A DNA stretch of 64,000 nucleotides from Pseudoduganella buxea (GCF_009720835.1 NZ_WNKZ01000023.1:1-64000); one strand, 5' to 3'. Counted from the first letter of the stretch, positions 11,215 through 19,662 are shown. Numbers and translations: made by a program. The notes: generated by a model not told the origin, from the sequence alone.

Positions 11215-12473
11215 ACATCACGCCGCGCGACCTGCTGAAGAATATGTTTGCTGCTGCGGTCGACGCGGCGCAGCCCGATCTCTGTATCCCGAAATACCTG
11301 CCGCCGCCGCCGAAGGGCCGCACCGTGGTGATCGGCGCCGGCAAGGCGTCGGCCGCGATGGCGCGGGCCCTGGAGCGGCACTGGCCGGCGCCCCTGTCCG
11401 GCGTCGTGGTCACGCGCTACGGCTACGCCGTGCCGTGCGAAACCATCGAAATCGTCGAGGCGGCCCACCCCGTGCCCGACGCGGCCGGCCTGCAGGCGGC
11501 CGAGCGCATCCTGCAAACGGTGCAGGGCCTGACGGCCGATGACCTGGTGATCTGCCTGATTTCCGGCGGCGGCTCCTCGCTGCTGCCGCTGCCCGGGGCT
11601 GGTGTCACGCTGGAGGACAAGCAGGCCATCAACCGCGCGCTGCTGAAAAGCGGCGCGACGATCACGGAAATGAACTGCGTGCGGCGGCACCTGTCGGCCA
11701 TCAAGGGCGGCCGCCTGGCTGCCGCCTGCCATCCGGCGCGGGTGGTGACGCTGTTGATCTCCGACGTGCCGGGCGACCACCCGGCCGATATCGCTTCCGG
11801 CCCCACCGTGGCCGACGCCAGCACCTGCGCGGACGCGCTGGAAATCGTGCGGCGCTACGGCATCGAGCTGCCCGCCGGCGCCCGCGCGCAGCTCGACAGC
11901 GGTGCCGGCGAAACCGTCAAGCCGGGCGATCCGCGGCTGGCCAACGCGACGGCGCACATCATCGCTTCCCCGCAGATGGCGCTGGAAGCGGCCGCCGAGG
12001 TGGCGCGCCAGGCCGGCATCACGCCCGTGCTGCTGGGCGACAGCATCGAAGGCGAGTCGCGCGAAGTGGCCCGCGTGATGGCCGGCATTGCGCTGCAGGT
12101 GCGGCGGCACGGCCAGCCGTTCCCCACGCCGTGCGTGCTGCTCTCCGGCGGCGAGACGACGGTGACGGTACGCGGCAACGGCCGCGGCGGACGCAATGTC
12201 GAATTCCTGCTGGCCCTCGCGCTGGCGCTGGACGCAGCACCGGACGTGCATGCCGTGGCGGCCGACACGGACGGCGTCGACGGTGCCGAGGAAGTGGCCG
12301 GCGCTTTCGTGACGCCGCACACCCTCGCGCGCGCCTGGGCCCAGGGCCTGCGTCCCCGCGACAGCCTGGATAACAACGACGGCCACGGCTTCTTCGGCGC
12401 GCTGGGCGATGCCCTGGTCACGGGCCCGACTCTGACCAATGTCAACGATTTCCGCGCCATCCTGGTGCTGTGA
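11211..12473 (+). CDS. Glycerate 2-kinase, MOFRL/TtuD family
   Basis: 420 residues. N-terminal glycerate-kinase-type domain with VVIGAGKASAAMA and LISGGGSSLLPLP; C-terminal MOFRL domain with LLSGGETTVTVRGNGRGGRN and DTDGVDGAEE. Members were first named TtuD (hydroxypyruvate reductase), but characterised enzymes phosphorylate D-glycerate to 2-phosphoglycerate. In this operon a kinase fits best, because GlxR makes glycerate and pyruvate kinase follows; enolase would bridge 2-phosphoglycerate to PEP. The start overlaps glxR. The older hydroxypyruvate-reductase naming is the alternative. Confidence 0.88.
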   Translation: MNITPRDLLKNMFAAAVDAAQPDLCIPKYLPPPPKGRTVVIGAGKASAAMARALERHWPAPLSGVVVTRYGYAVPCETIEIVEAAHPVPDAAGLQAAERILQTVQGLTADDLVICLISGGGSSLLPLPGAGVTLEDKQAINRALLKSGATITEMNCVRRHLSAIKGGRLAAACHPARVVTLLISDVPGDHPADIASGPTVADASTCADALEIVRRYGIELPAGARAQLDSGAGETVKPGDPRLANATAHIIASPQMALEAAAEVARQAGITPVLLGDSIEGESREVARVMAGIALQVRRHGQPFPTPCVLLSGGETTVTVRGNGRGGRNVEFLLALALALDAAPDVHAVAADTDGVDGAEEVAGAFVTPHTLARAWAQGLRPRDSLDNNDGHGFFGALGDALVTGPTLTNVNDFRAILVL

Positions 12474-12498
12474 CCGAACGACTCATTAAAGGAAAACC

Positions 12499-13932
12499 AT
12501 GGTACGCAATCGACGTTCCCGCATTCTGGCCACACTGGGGCCGTCCAGTTCCACGCCCCAACGCATCCACGCCCTGGTGCAGGCCGGCGTGGACGTATTC
12601 CGCCTGAATTTCAGCCACGGCAGCCACGAGGATCATGCCGAGCGCTATCGCACCATCCGCGCCGTCGAACGCGATATCGGGCGACCCATCGGCGTGCTGA
12701 TGGACCTGCAGGGACCGAAGCTGCGCATCGGCCGCATGGCCGGCGGCAAGGCCGTGCTGGAGCAGGGCAGCCGATTCCGGCTCGACCTGGACCCGGCCGA
12801 AGGCGATGCCGCCCGCGCCAACCTGCCGCATCCCGAGATCTTCGCCGCGCTGGAAGTGGGCACGGCCCTGCTGCTGGACGACGGCAAGCTGCGCCTGCGC
12901 GTGGACGCCTGCGGCCCCGAATATGCCGACACCACCGTCATCACGGGCGGCGTGCTGTCGGACCGCAAGGGCGTCAACGTACCCGGCGTCGTGCTGCCGA
13001 TCTCGCCGCTGACGGCCAAGGACCGCGCCGACCTGGCTTTCGGCCTGGAGCTGGGCGTGGACTGGGTGGCGCTGTCGTTCGTGCAGCGCCCCGAGGACAT
13101 CACCGAAGCCAGGGCCCTGATCGGCGACAAGGCCTGGATCATGGCCAAGCTGGAAAAGCCGGCCGCCATCGACGCATTGACCGATATCGTCGCGCTGGCC
13201 GACGGCATCATGGTGGCGCGGGGCGACCTGGGTGTCGAACTGCCGGCCCACCAGGTGCCCGTGCTGCAGCGGCGCATCGTCCACGCGGCCCGCGCCGCCG
13301 GCAAGCCCGTGGTCGTCGCCACGCAGATGCTCGAATCGATGATCGCCGCGCCCGTGCCCACGCGCGCGGAAGTGTCCGACGTGGCCACGGCCATCTACGA
13401 CGGCGCCGACGCCGTCATGCTGTCGGCCGAATCGGCATCCGGCCAGTTCCCGCTGGAAGCCGTCGTCGTGATGGACAGCGTCATGCGCGAAGTCGAACAG
13501 GACCCGGGCTGGCGCGCCGGCCTGGACGCCAGCCATACGCCGGCCACGGCCAGCACGGCCGACGCCATCTGCTGCGCACTGCGCCGCGTGGCCCGCCTGA
13601 TCGAGCCGGCCGTCACGGTCACGTACACCTTCACGGGCGCCAGCTGCCTGCGCGCCAGCCGCGAACGGCCGGACACGCCGATCCTGGCCCTGACGCCGCA
13701 ATTGTCGATCGCCCGCCGCCTGTCGCTGGCCTGGGGCGTGCACCCGGTACCGTTCGACGAAGCCCGCACCCTGGGTGAGATGGTCACGGACGCCGCCGCC
13801 GCGGCCGTCAGCCACGGCCTGGCCAAGACCGGCGACGACGTCGTCATCGTCGCCGGCTTCCCCGCTGGCCACCCCGGCAGCACGAACCTGCTGCACGTCG
13901 TGCGCATCGGAGAGGATCCAGCCACCGCCTGA
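12499..13932 (+). CDS. pyk: Pyruvate kinase
   Basis: 477 residues, full length. Signature pieces are RILATLGPSS at the start, FRLNFSHGSHEDH, the active-site block IMAKLEKPAAIDAL with IMVARGDLGVEL, and VVVATQMLESM. It converts PEP and ADP to pyruvate and ATP. It closes the operon 25 bases after the glycerate kinase, with AAAGGAAAA before its ATG. Such operon-linked isozymes are common beside TtuD and are probably a pathway-specific copy, not the only pyruvate kinase of the cell. Confidence 0.95.
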   Translation: MVRNRRSRILATLGPSSSTPQRIHALVQAGVDVFRLNFSHGSHEDHAERYRTIRAVERDIGRPIGVLMDLQGPKLRIGRMAGGKAVLEQGSRFRLDLDPAEGDAARANLPHPEIFAALEVGTALLLDDGKLRLRVDACGPEYADTTVITGGVLSDRKGVNVPGVVLPISPLTAKDRADLAFGLELGVDWVALSFVQRPEDITEARALIGDKAWIMAKLEKPAAIDALTDIVALADGIMVARGDLGVELPAHQVPVLQRRIVHAARAAGKPVVVATQMLESMIAAPVPTRAEVSDVATAIYDGADAVMLSAESASGQFPLEAVVVMDSVMREVEQDPGWRAGLDASHTPATASTADAICCALRRVARLIEPAVTVTYTFTGASCLRASRERPDTPILALTPQLSIARRLSLAWGVHPVPFDEARTLGEMVTDAAAAAVSHGLAKTGDDVVIVAGFPAGHPGSTNLLHVVRIGEDPATA

Positions 13933-13939
13933 AAAAACC

Positions 13940-13952
13940 GGGGACAGTCCCC
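13940..13952. repeat. Dispersed palindrome GGGGACAGTCCCC
   Basis: This 13-base near-palindrome lies 8 bases past the pyk stop. The same element (complement GGGGACTGTCCCC) occurs twice at 35303-35356, and a variant is the hairpin at 36351. The repeated occurrence in intergenic DNA points to a dispersed genomic repeat. Function unknown. Confidence 0.6.
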
Positions 13953-13970
13953 TGTTTCGAAGCAGTAGAG

Positions 13971-13995
13971 AAGGGCGCCTGCGGGCGCCCTTTGC
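13971..13995 (+). terminator. Intrinsic terminator candidate after pyk
   Basis: Nine-base-pair GC-rich stem AAGGGCGCC / GGCGCCCTT (13971-13979, 13984-13992) with a 4-base loop, ending in TTT. The T-run is short, so termination strength is uncertain. Confidence 0.55.
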
Positions 13996-14032
13996 CGTTC
14001 ACGCCCCCTGCACAGCCGAGACCGTGTCCACC

Positions 14033-14262
14033 TTGGGGGCGGAGGCGGGATTTCGAGGAGCGCAGCTCCTCGCCGACGTCGCGGGCACCGGCTTACAAGC
14101 CGGTGCCTCCTTCCAGACCCCGACATGGACACGGACTCGTCTACAAAAATCACTGAGCCTGTGTCCTTGCCCGTGCCTGGAGGGCGGTGCCCGCTTGCAA
14201 GCCGGCGTCCGCTGCGTCGGCGAGGCGCTGCGCTTCCCGAAACGCCGCCTTTGTCCCGGATG
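14033..14262. repeat. Pair of diverged inverted repeats of about 110 bases
   Basis: Copy A lies at about 14033-14140. The reverse complement of about 14153-14262 aligns to it through most of its length; for example CGAGGAGCGCAGCTCCTCGC in A matches GGGAAGCGCAGCGCCTCGC in B, and GCCGGCTT-CAAGC occurs in both. A also holds a short perfect palindrome around CCGGCTTACAAGCCGG. The two copies face each other around a roughly 12-base spacer, so the transcript could fold into a long imperfect hairpin. No gene was found in the 467-base gap 13933-14399. Confidence 0.6.
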
Positions 14263-14352
14263 TTGTCGCGGGCCGAGCCCCTGTACGCGGCTGAGCTTGT
14301 GTCCATGTTGACGCGAACCCGGCGGGTTCCCGGCAGCAGAGAATGGCGGGCG

Positions 14353-14379
14353 AAAAAAAACGGACGCCGCGGCGTCCGT
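14353..14379 (-). terminator. Intrinsic terminator of the leftward purine operon
   Basis: A perfect 20-base palindrome ACGGACGCCGCGGCGTCCGT (14360-14379) is flanked on the left by a run of A. Read leftwards this is a GC-rich stem followed by a T-run, placed 20 bases after the M20 hydrolase stop. Confidence 0.85.
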
Positions 14380-14399
14380 CTTGTCCCGATGCGGAAAGC

Positions 14400-15632
14400 T
14401 TAGTCGAGCAGGTCGAACAGCGTACGGGCGACGACTTTCGTTGCGCGGCGCAGGTCTTCCAGGTCGATATGCTCGTCGGCGCGCTTGGCGTTGCTTTCGC
14501 CGACCGTGCGCGGGCCGCAGCCGTACAGCACGGCCGGGATGCCCTGTTCGCCGAACAGGCGGGCGTCCGTGTACAGCGGCGTGCCGGCGGCGCCGATCTG
14601 CTCGTCGAAGACGGCGGTGGCGTGGCGCGACAGGGCATCTACCAGCGGCTGGTTGCCCGGCAGCGGCTGCAGGGCGTTGGCCAGCAGCATGCGCTTGATG
14701 TCGACCTTGACGCCGGCGAAATCGGCCACGGCGTCCTGGATCACGCGCTGCAGCGTCGCTTCCACTTCCAGCGGATTCTCTTCCGGGATCATGCGGCGGT
14801 CCAGCTTCAGCACGACCTTGCCCGGCACGACGTTGGTATTGGTGCCGCCTTCGATCAGGCCCACGTTCAGGTAGGGGTGGGTGATGCCCTTGACCTGGCT
14901 CGTGATTTCCTTGTACAGCACGTTCTGCTGGTACAGCGCCGTCAGGATCAGGTTCGCGGCGTGCAGCGCATCGATGCCCGTTTCCGGCACGGCCGCGTGG
15001 CCCATCTTGCCGTGGACCGTCACTTCCATCTGCAGGCAGCCGTTATGGGCCGTCACCACCTGGTAGCTGAAGCCGGCCGCAATCAACAGGTCCGGCTTGA
15101 CGATGCCGTTTTCCAGCAGCCAGCCCGGTCCCAGTTCGCCGCCGAATTCCTCGTCGTACGTGAAATACAGCTCGACGCCGCCCTTGCGCGGTGTGCCCAG
15201 CGCTTCCAGCGCGCGCGTGGCGAAGGTAAACGTGGCGAAGTCGCACTTGCTGACGGCGGCGGCGCGGCCGAACAGTTTGCCGTCGACGACATCGCCGCCA
15301 TATGGCGGGTGGCTCCAGCCTTCGCCCGGCGGCACCACGTCGCCGTGGGCGTTCAGCGCCACGGTGCGGCCTTCGCCGTACTTGCGGCGCACCACCAGGT
15401 TGGTGATGGTCTGCAGGCCGGCCTGGGCAACCCGGTCGGCCGGCACCACGTGCTGCTCGGCCTCGAAGCCGAAGTCCTGCAGCAGGGCGGCCGTACGTTC
15501 GGCGTGCGGCGCATTATTGCCCGGCGGGGTGTCGGAAGGCACGCGCACCAGCTCCTGCAGGAAGCGCACCTCCTCGTCGAAATGCGCGTCGATCCAGGCG
15601 TCCAGGTTTTCGTAGGGAGTAAGAGTGGTCAT
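14400..15632 (-). CDS. M20-family amidohydrolase/deacylase in the purine operon
   Basis: 410 residues. M20 zinc-hydrolase features are present: LNAHGDVVPPGEGW (metal His and Asp), a YDEEFGGE carboxylate pair, and a dimerisation domain containing HGKMGHAAVPETGIDA. The family includes ArgE, DapE and related deacylases. The start is one base beyond the stop of the uraD-allC gene, and an intrinsic terminator follows, so it is the last gene of the urate operon. That context suggests action on a ureido intermediate such as ureidoglycolate, but this is inference. A peptidase or N-acyl-amino-acid hydrolase is the alternative. Confidence 0.8.
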   Translation of the reverse strand: MTTLTPYENLDAWIDAHFDEEVRFLQELVRVPSDTPPGNNAPHAERTAALLQDFGFEAEQHVVPADRVAQAGLQTITNLVVRRKYGEGRTVALNAHGDVVPPGEGWSHPPYGGDVVDGKLFGRAAAVSKCDFATFTFATRALEALGTPRKGGVELYFTYDEEFGGELGPGWLLENGIVKPDLLIAAGFSYQVVTAHNGCLQMEVTVHGKMGHAAVPETGIDALHAANLILTALYQQNVLYKEITSQVKGITHPYLNVGLIEGGTNTNVVPGKVVLKLDRRMIPEENPLEVEATLQRVIQDAVADFAGVKVDIKRMLLANALQPLPGNQPLVDALSRHATAVFDEQIGAAGTPLYTDARLFGEQGIPAVLYGCGPRTVGESNAKRADEHIDLEDLRRATKVVARTLFDLLD

Positions 15633-15633
15633 G

Positions 15634-17415
15634 TCAGGTCCGTGGCTGGTTGTTGTCGAGTTGATTGAGCAGGTGCTGGAACGCGCGCACGCACAGTTCC
15701 GTGTCGTCGTTGGTGATGGCTTCGAGCGGGTTGTGGCTGATGCCCGCGTTCAGCCCGCGCAGGAACAGCATCGCCTGCGGCATGATCTGGTGCAGCATCA
15801 TGGCGTCGTGGCCGGCGCCGCTGGGCAAGGTGAATACGGGCAGGCCGATCGATTCGACGGCCTGTTCCCAGCGCGCCTGCCATGCCGGCGCACTCGGCGC
15901 GGCCGCCGCGCGCATGGTCTCTTCCAAAGTGTAGCGCAGGCCGCGGCGCTGGCAGATGGCGGCCAGTTCGGCCTGGATATCGGCGGTGGCGGCATCGCGT
16001 ACTTCGTTGGTGGTGGCGCGCACGTCCAGGCTGAACTTGCAGCGGCCGGGAATGACGTTGATCGAGCCGTTCGGCACTTCCAGCATGCCGATGGTGGCCA
16101 CCAGGTCCGGTACGGCCGCACCGCGCCGCTCCACGAAGAGGGCCAGTTCGGCGGCCGCGCACGCGGCGTCGCGGCGCATCGACATCGGCGTCGTGCCGGC
16201 ATGGCTGGCCGTGCCGACGATCTCGCCCAGGAACCGCACGCTGCCGTTGATCGACGTGACGACGCCCAGCGGCAGGTCCAGGTCGTTCAGCACGGGGCCT
16301 TGCTCGATATGGACTTCGACGAATCCCAGGTAGTTCGCCGGATCGCGCTTGAGCGCATCGATGGCGGCGATGTCGCAGCCGGCATCGAGCATGGCCTGGC
16401 GCATCGTGATGCCGTCGGTATCGGCCTGCTCCAGCCAGCCCGTGTTGAACTGGCCCGTCAGCGCGCCCGAACCGAGGAAGACGGCCTTGTAGCGCTGGCC
16501 TTCCTCTTCGGCGAAGCCGACCACCTCGATGCCGTAGGGCAGGCGGCGCCCCTGGCGGTGCAGCTCGCGCACGCAGGCCATCGGCACCAGGATGCCCAGG
16601 CGGCCGTCGTACTTGCCGCCGTTGCGCACGGTGTCGTAGTGCGAACCGGTGAGCAGGCGCTTTGCCTGCGGGTCGCTGCCATGGTAAATGCCGACCACGT
16701 TCCCGACGGCGTCGATACGCACGTCGTCGAAACCGCACTCGTCGCGCATCCACACGGCCAGGCGCTGGGCACTGGCGCGGTGCGCCGCCGTCATGTAGGT
16801 GACGCACAATTCTCCCCGTTCGGCATAACCGGGGTCGCTGTATTCGGCCAGTTGCTCTGCCCAGTCCCACACCTGGTTGCCCAGCAGGGGCTCCTGGCCG
16901 AACTTGTCGTTCAGGCGGATTTCCGCGATGCGGTGGATATTGCGCAGCGCTTCGGCAAATTCGAAGTCGGCCGAGTTGTCCAGGCGGCGCGCGAAGGTGT
17001 CGATGATTTCCTGTTTCGGCAGGCCCTGGCCGCGCGGGCCGCGCACGGCCAGGATGAACGGGAAGCCGAAGCGCTCGTTGTAGCTGGCGTTGAGGCGCTG
17101 GATCGCGGCGAATTCCTCCGGGGTGCACTGCGTCAGGCCGGCCTTGTTCTGCTCATTGGTCGACTCGGCCGTCAGCGACTTGGCCACCATGGCCTTGCCG
17201 GCCAGCTCCGGGTGGGCACGGATCAAACCCAGTTGCGCCTCGCGCGGCGCGGCACGCAGCGCCTCGATCAGGCCGCGCTTCAGGTGCGCCAGGCTGCGGA
17301 AAGGGCGGGCCAGCCAGGCCTGTTCGGCGATCCACGGCGAATGCTCGTAGACGCCGTCCAGCAGCCGGGTGAACTCGGCCTGGCTCGAATCGTTCAGTAC
17401 TTCCAGAGTCAACAT
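15634..17415 (-). CDS. Bifunctional OHCU decarboxylase (UraD) fused to allantoate amidohydrolase (AllC-like)
   Basis: 593 residues in one continuous frame. Residues 1-172 are UraD: catalytic-type His68 in AHPELAGKAM and SYNERFGFPFILAVRG. From about residue 180 an M20-type allantoate/carbamoyl amidohydrolase follows, with GSHYDTVRNGGKYDGRLG at 257-274, FAEEEGQRYKAVFLGSGAL, and VEVHIEQGPVLND. UraD forms S-allantoin from OHCU; AllC splits allantoate and releases ammonia. Allantoinase, the step between, is the next gene upstream, 2 bases away. The ATG at 17415 begins the UraD homology; the open frame extends upstream inside puuE but is not UraD-like. Both activities are inferred from family. Confidence 0.9.
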   Translation of the reverse strand: MLTLEVLNDSSQAEFTRLLDGVYEHSPWIAEQAWLARPFRSLAHLKRGLIEALRAAPREAQLGLIRAHPELAGKAMVAKSLTAESTNEQNKAGLTQCTPEEFAAIQRLNASYNERFGFPFILAVRGPRGQGLPKQEIIDTFARRLDNSADFEFAEALRNIHRIAEIRLNDKFGQEPLLGNQVWDWAEQLAEYSDPGYAERGELCVTYMTAAHRASAQRLAVWMRDECGFDDVRIDAVGNVVGIYHGSDPQAKRLLTGSHYDTVRNGGKYDGRLGILVPMACVRELHRQGRRLPYGIEVVGFAEEEGQRYKAVFLGSGALTGQFNTGWLEQADTDGITMRQAMLDAGCDIAAIDALKRDPANYLGFVEVHIEQGPVLNDLDLPLGVVTSINGSVRFLGEIVGTASHAGTTPMSMRRDAACAAAELALFVERRGAAVPDLVATIGMLEVPNGSINVIPGRCKFSLDVRATTNEVRDAATADIQAELAAICQRRGLRYTLEETMRAAAAPSAPAWQARWEQAVESIGLPVFTLPSGAGHDAMMLHQIMPQAMLFLRGLNAGISHNPLEAITNDDTELCVRAFQHLLNQLDNNQPRT

Positions 17416-17417
17416 GT

Positions 17418-18362
17418 TTACTCCCACGCGAAGGCGCTGTCGGGGTTGAAGGGATGCGCGCTTTTCCAGTGCCGCGCAATATCGACGCGGCGGGTCACCC
17501 AGACGCGATCGTGTTGTTCTATATAGTCGAGGAAGCGCTGCAGCGCGCGCATGCGGCCCGGGCGGCCCAGCAGGCGGCAGTGCAGGCCGATGCTCATCAT
17601 CGACGGCCTTTCCTCGCCCTCGGCGTAATGGACGTCGAAGGCGTCGCGCAGGTACTGGAAGAACGGGTCGCCGTGCGAATAACCCTGGGGCAGGGCGAAG
17701 CGCATGTCGTTGCAGTCCAGGGTGTAGGGCACCACCAGCTGCGGCGCCTGGGTGCCGTCCGTCTTGCGCACGTTCAGCCAGAACGGCAAATCGTCGCCGT
17801 AGTAATCGCTGTCGTATTCGAAGCCGCCGAAGTCGGCCACCAGGCGGCGCGTGTTGGGGCTGTCGCGGCCCGTGTACCAGCCCAGTGCGCGCTGGCCCGT
17901 CAGGCGTTCGATGGCCGCCATGCCCAGCGCCATGTGCTCGCGCTCGACGGCCTCGTCGACGTTCTGGTAGCTGATCCAGCGCCAGCCGTGGCAGGCGATC
18001 TCGTGGCCCAGCTCCGTGAAGGCGGCCGTCACGTCCGGGCAGCGTTCCAGCGCCATGCCGACGCCGAACACCGTCAACGGCAGGCCGCGCCGCTCGAATT
18101 CGCGCAGCAGGCGCCACACGCCCACGCGCGAGCCGTACTCGTAGATGCTTTCCATCGACAGGTGGCGCGCCGGGAAGGCGGCGGGGTTGAACATCTCGGA
18201 CAGGAACTGCTCGCTGCCGGCGTCGCCGTGCAGGACCGAGTTCTCGCCGCCTTCTTCGTAGTTGAGGACGAACTGCACGGCGACGCGGGCGCCGCCGGGC
18301 CAGCCGGCGTGGGGTGGATTGCGGCCGTAGCCCGCCAGGTCGCGGGGATAGGATGAAGTCAT
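17418..18362 (-). CDS. puuE: Allantoinase PuuE (polysaccharide-deacetylase fold)
   Basis: 314 residues. Carries the PuuE pattern: YPRDLAGYGRNPPHAGWP at the start, FVLNYEEGGENSVLHGD, EIACHGWRWISYQNV and SIGLHCRLLGRPGR. This allantoinase belongs to the NodB/polysaccharide-deacetylase superfamily and is unrelated to AllB. It hydrolyses allantoin to allantoate. It lies 20 bases after the GntR gene and 2 bases before uraD-allC, so the operon order follows the pathway. Confidence 0.95.
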   Translation of the reverse strand: MTSSYPRDLAGYGRNPPHAGWPGGARVAVQFVLNYEEGGENSVLHGDAGSEQFLSEMFNPAAFPARHLSMESIYEYGSRVGVWRLLREFERRGLPLTVFGVGMALERCPDVTAAFTELGHEIACHGWRWISYQNVDEAVEREHMALGMAAIERLTGQRALGWYTGRDSPNTRRLVADFGGFEYDSDYYGDDLPFWLNVRKTDGTQAPQLVVPYTLDCNDMRFALPQGYSHGDPFFQYLRDAFDVHYAEGEERPSMMSIGLHCRLLGRPGRMRALQRFLDYIEQHDRVWVTRRVDIARHWKSAHPFNPDSAFAWE

Positions 18363-18381
18363 GGTTTGCCTTGGGTTGCGG

Positions 18382-19125
18382 TTATTTGCCGAGGATGTCG
18401 GCCAGGTCCACGCGCTGCGGGTCCAGGTTCAGGTTGTGCTGTACATTGACCAGGTGCTTGCCGACGAGGCGCACGGCGGCCTTGGCGTCGCGCCGCTCGA
18501 AGGCCTCGACGATGGCCACGTGCTCGCTGTGCGACTCCTCGGCCGAATGCGAGGACTGGTGCATCAGCGCGATCAGCGAGGAGCGCGTCAGCAGTTCGCC
18601 CAGCATCTGCGTCAGCACCTGGTTGCCCAGCATCTGGGCCAGCACCAGGTGGAAGTCGGCCAGCAGGCGCGTGCGGCCCGGCACTTCGGCGTTCGTCACG
18701 GCCGCCTGTTCCTGGCGCAGGTGCTCGCGCAGCTGGGCGACCTGCTCGTCCGTGATGGTGGCGCACAGCCGCTTCGTCACGGCCGTCTCGAGGATACTGC
18801 GCATTTCGAACACGTCGCGCGCTTCCTCGGCCGTGGGCGTGGCGACAAAGGCGCCGCGCGCCGGTTCCAGCACCACCAGCCAGTCGCGGCTCAGCTGATT
18901 GAAGGCCTGCCGCACGACGGTGCGGGACACCTTGAAGATGTCGCCGATCTTCTGCTCGGACAGTTTCGTGCCCGGCATCAGGCGGCGCTCGGCGATGGCG
19001 TTGGTGATAGCGTCGACGATGCGCTGCGTGGCACCGGCCGGCGGACCGGCGGCGTCGTCCGGCAGCACGTCGACATCGAACGGATTGCTTGCGACGATTT
19101 TCAGCGGTGTGCGGGTCCTGGCCAT
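18382..19125 (-). CDS. GntR-family (FadR-type) regulator of the urate genes
   Basis: About 247 residues from the ATG at 19125. The N-terminal winged helix (IVDAITNAIAERRLMPGTKL, then IGDIFKVSRTVVRQAFNQLS) is followed by an all-helical FCD ligand domain (FEMRSILETAVTKRL onward). It is the first gene of the puuE operon and is divergent from hiuH. A perfect palindrome lies 33 bases upstream and is the likely operator. In-frame ATGs at 19149 and 19203 are alternatives; none has a clear ribosome site. The effector is probably urate or a downstream intermediate, by context only. Confidence 0.87.
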   Translation of the reverse strand: MARTRTPLKIVASNPFDVDVLPDDAAGPPAGATQRIVDAITNAIAERRLMPGTKLSEQKIGDIFKVSRTVVRQAFNQLSRDWLVVLEPARGAFVATPTAEEARDVFEMRSILETAVTKRLCATITDEQVAQLREHLRQEQAAVTNAEVPGRTRLLADFHLVLAQMLGNQVLTQMLGELLTRSSLIALMHQSSHSAEESHSEHVAIVEAFERRDAKAAVRLVGKHLVNVQHNLNLDPQRVDLADILGK

Positions 19126-19157
19126 GGAATTTGCTAAATAAGTTGACATCGAATCTG

Positions 19158-19202
19158 AAGTGTATACACTTTTCAAAAAAAGAAAAGCGGAAAGTGTATG
19201 CA
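19158..19202. promoter_or_regulatory. Operator-like palindrome between the GntR gene and hiuH
   Basis: Perfect 14-base palindrome AAGTGTATACACTT at 19158-19171. A partial second copy, AAGTGTATGCA, starts at 19192, 34 bases away (about three helical turns). GntR-family proteins commonly bind TGTATACA-like sites. A TTGACA at 19143-19148 on the + strand may be a -35 element for hiuH. Binding is inferred. Confidence 0.65.
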
Positions 19203-19261
19203 ATCTGCATCGGCAGCACTTCCGCCCCCCAGTTTATTCACCTTGAAGGAAGCACTAGAAA

Positions 19262-19618
19262 ATGGGACACCTCAGCACACACGTACTCGACACGATGAAC
19301 GGCTGCCCTGCCGCCGGCATGCGCGTCCAGCTGCTGCGCCTGGATGGCGACACCAGCACCACCATCAAGGACATCGTCCTCAATGCCGACGGGCGCAATG
19401 ACGGCGGCCCGCTGCTGGATGCCTCGACGATGGCCGTTGGCCGCTACCGCCTGGTGTTCTCGGTGGCGCAGTACTTCCGCCAGCGCGACGTGCGCCTGCC
19501 GGAACCGGCCTTCATCGACGAAGTGCCGATCGACTTCGGCATCGCCGACGCGGCCGGCCACTACCACGTGCCGCTCCTGGTCAGCCCATGGGCGTATTCG
19601 ACGTACCGCGGTTCCTGA
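19262..19618 (+). CDS. hiuH: 5-hydroxyisourate hydrolase
   Basis: 118 residues, transthyretin-like fold. Diagnostic parts are the N-terminal LSTHVLDTMNGCPAAGM, an internal RYRLVFSVAQYF and the C-terminal HYHVPLLVSPWAYSTYRGS ending in the YRGS tetrapeptide. It hydrolyses 5-hydroxyisourate to OHCU, the UraD substrate. GAAGGA precedes the ATG. No signal peptide is present, so it is cytoplasmic, unlike the exported paralogue at 47193. It is divergent from the GntR-puuE operon and upstream of puuD. Confidence 0.95.
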   Translation: MGHLSTHVLDTMNGCPAAGMRVQLLRLDGDTSTTIKDIVLNADGRNDGGPLLDASTMAVGRYRLVFSVAQYFRQRDVRLPEPAFIDEVPIDFGIADAAGHYHVPLLVSPWAYSTYRGS

Positions 19619-19662
19619 TCCGTCCATACGTCAAAAAACTTATACCCTTATTATTCAAGATC

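Noticed and set aside
14150..14638. Minus-strand frame across the repeat pair 3' of the M20 gene
   Set aside because: It translates the inverted repeat and part of the M20 gene in another frame; no protein family is recognised.
17416..18117. Upstream extension of the uraD-allC frame inside puuE
   Set aside because: The extra residues have no UraD homology and run antiphase to PuuE; the ATG at 17415 is the natural start.
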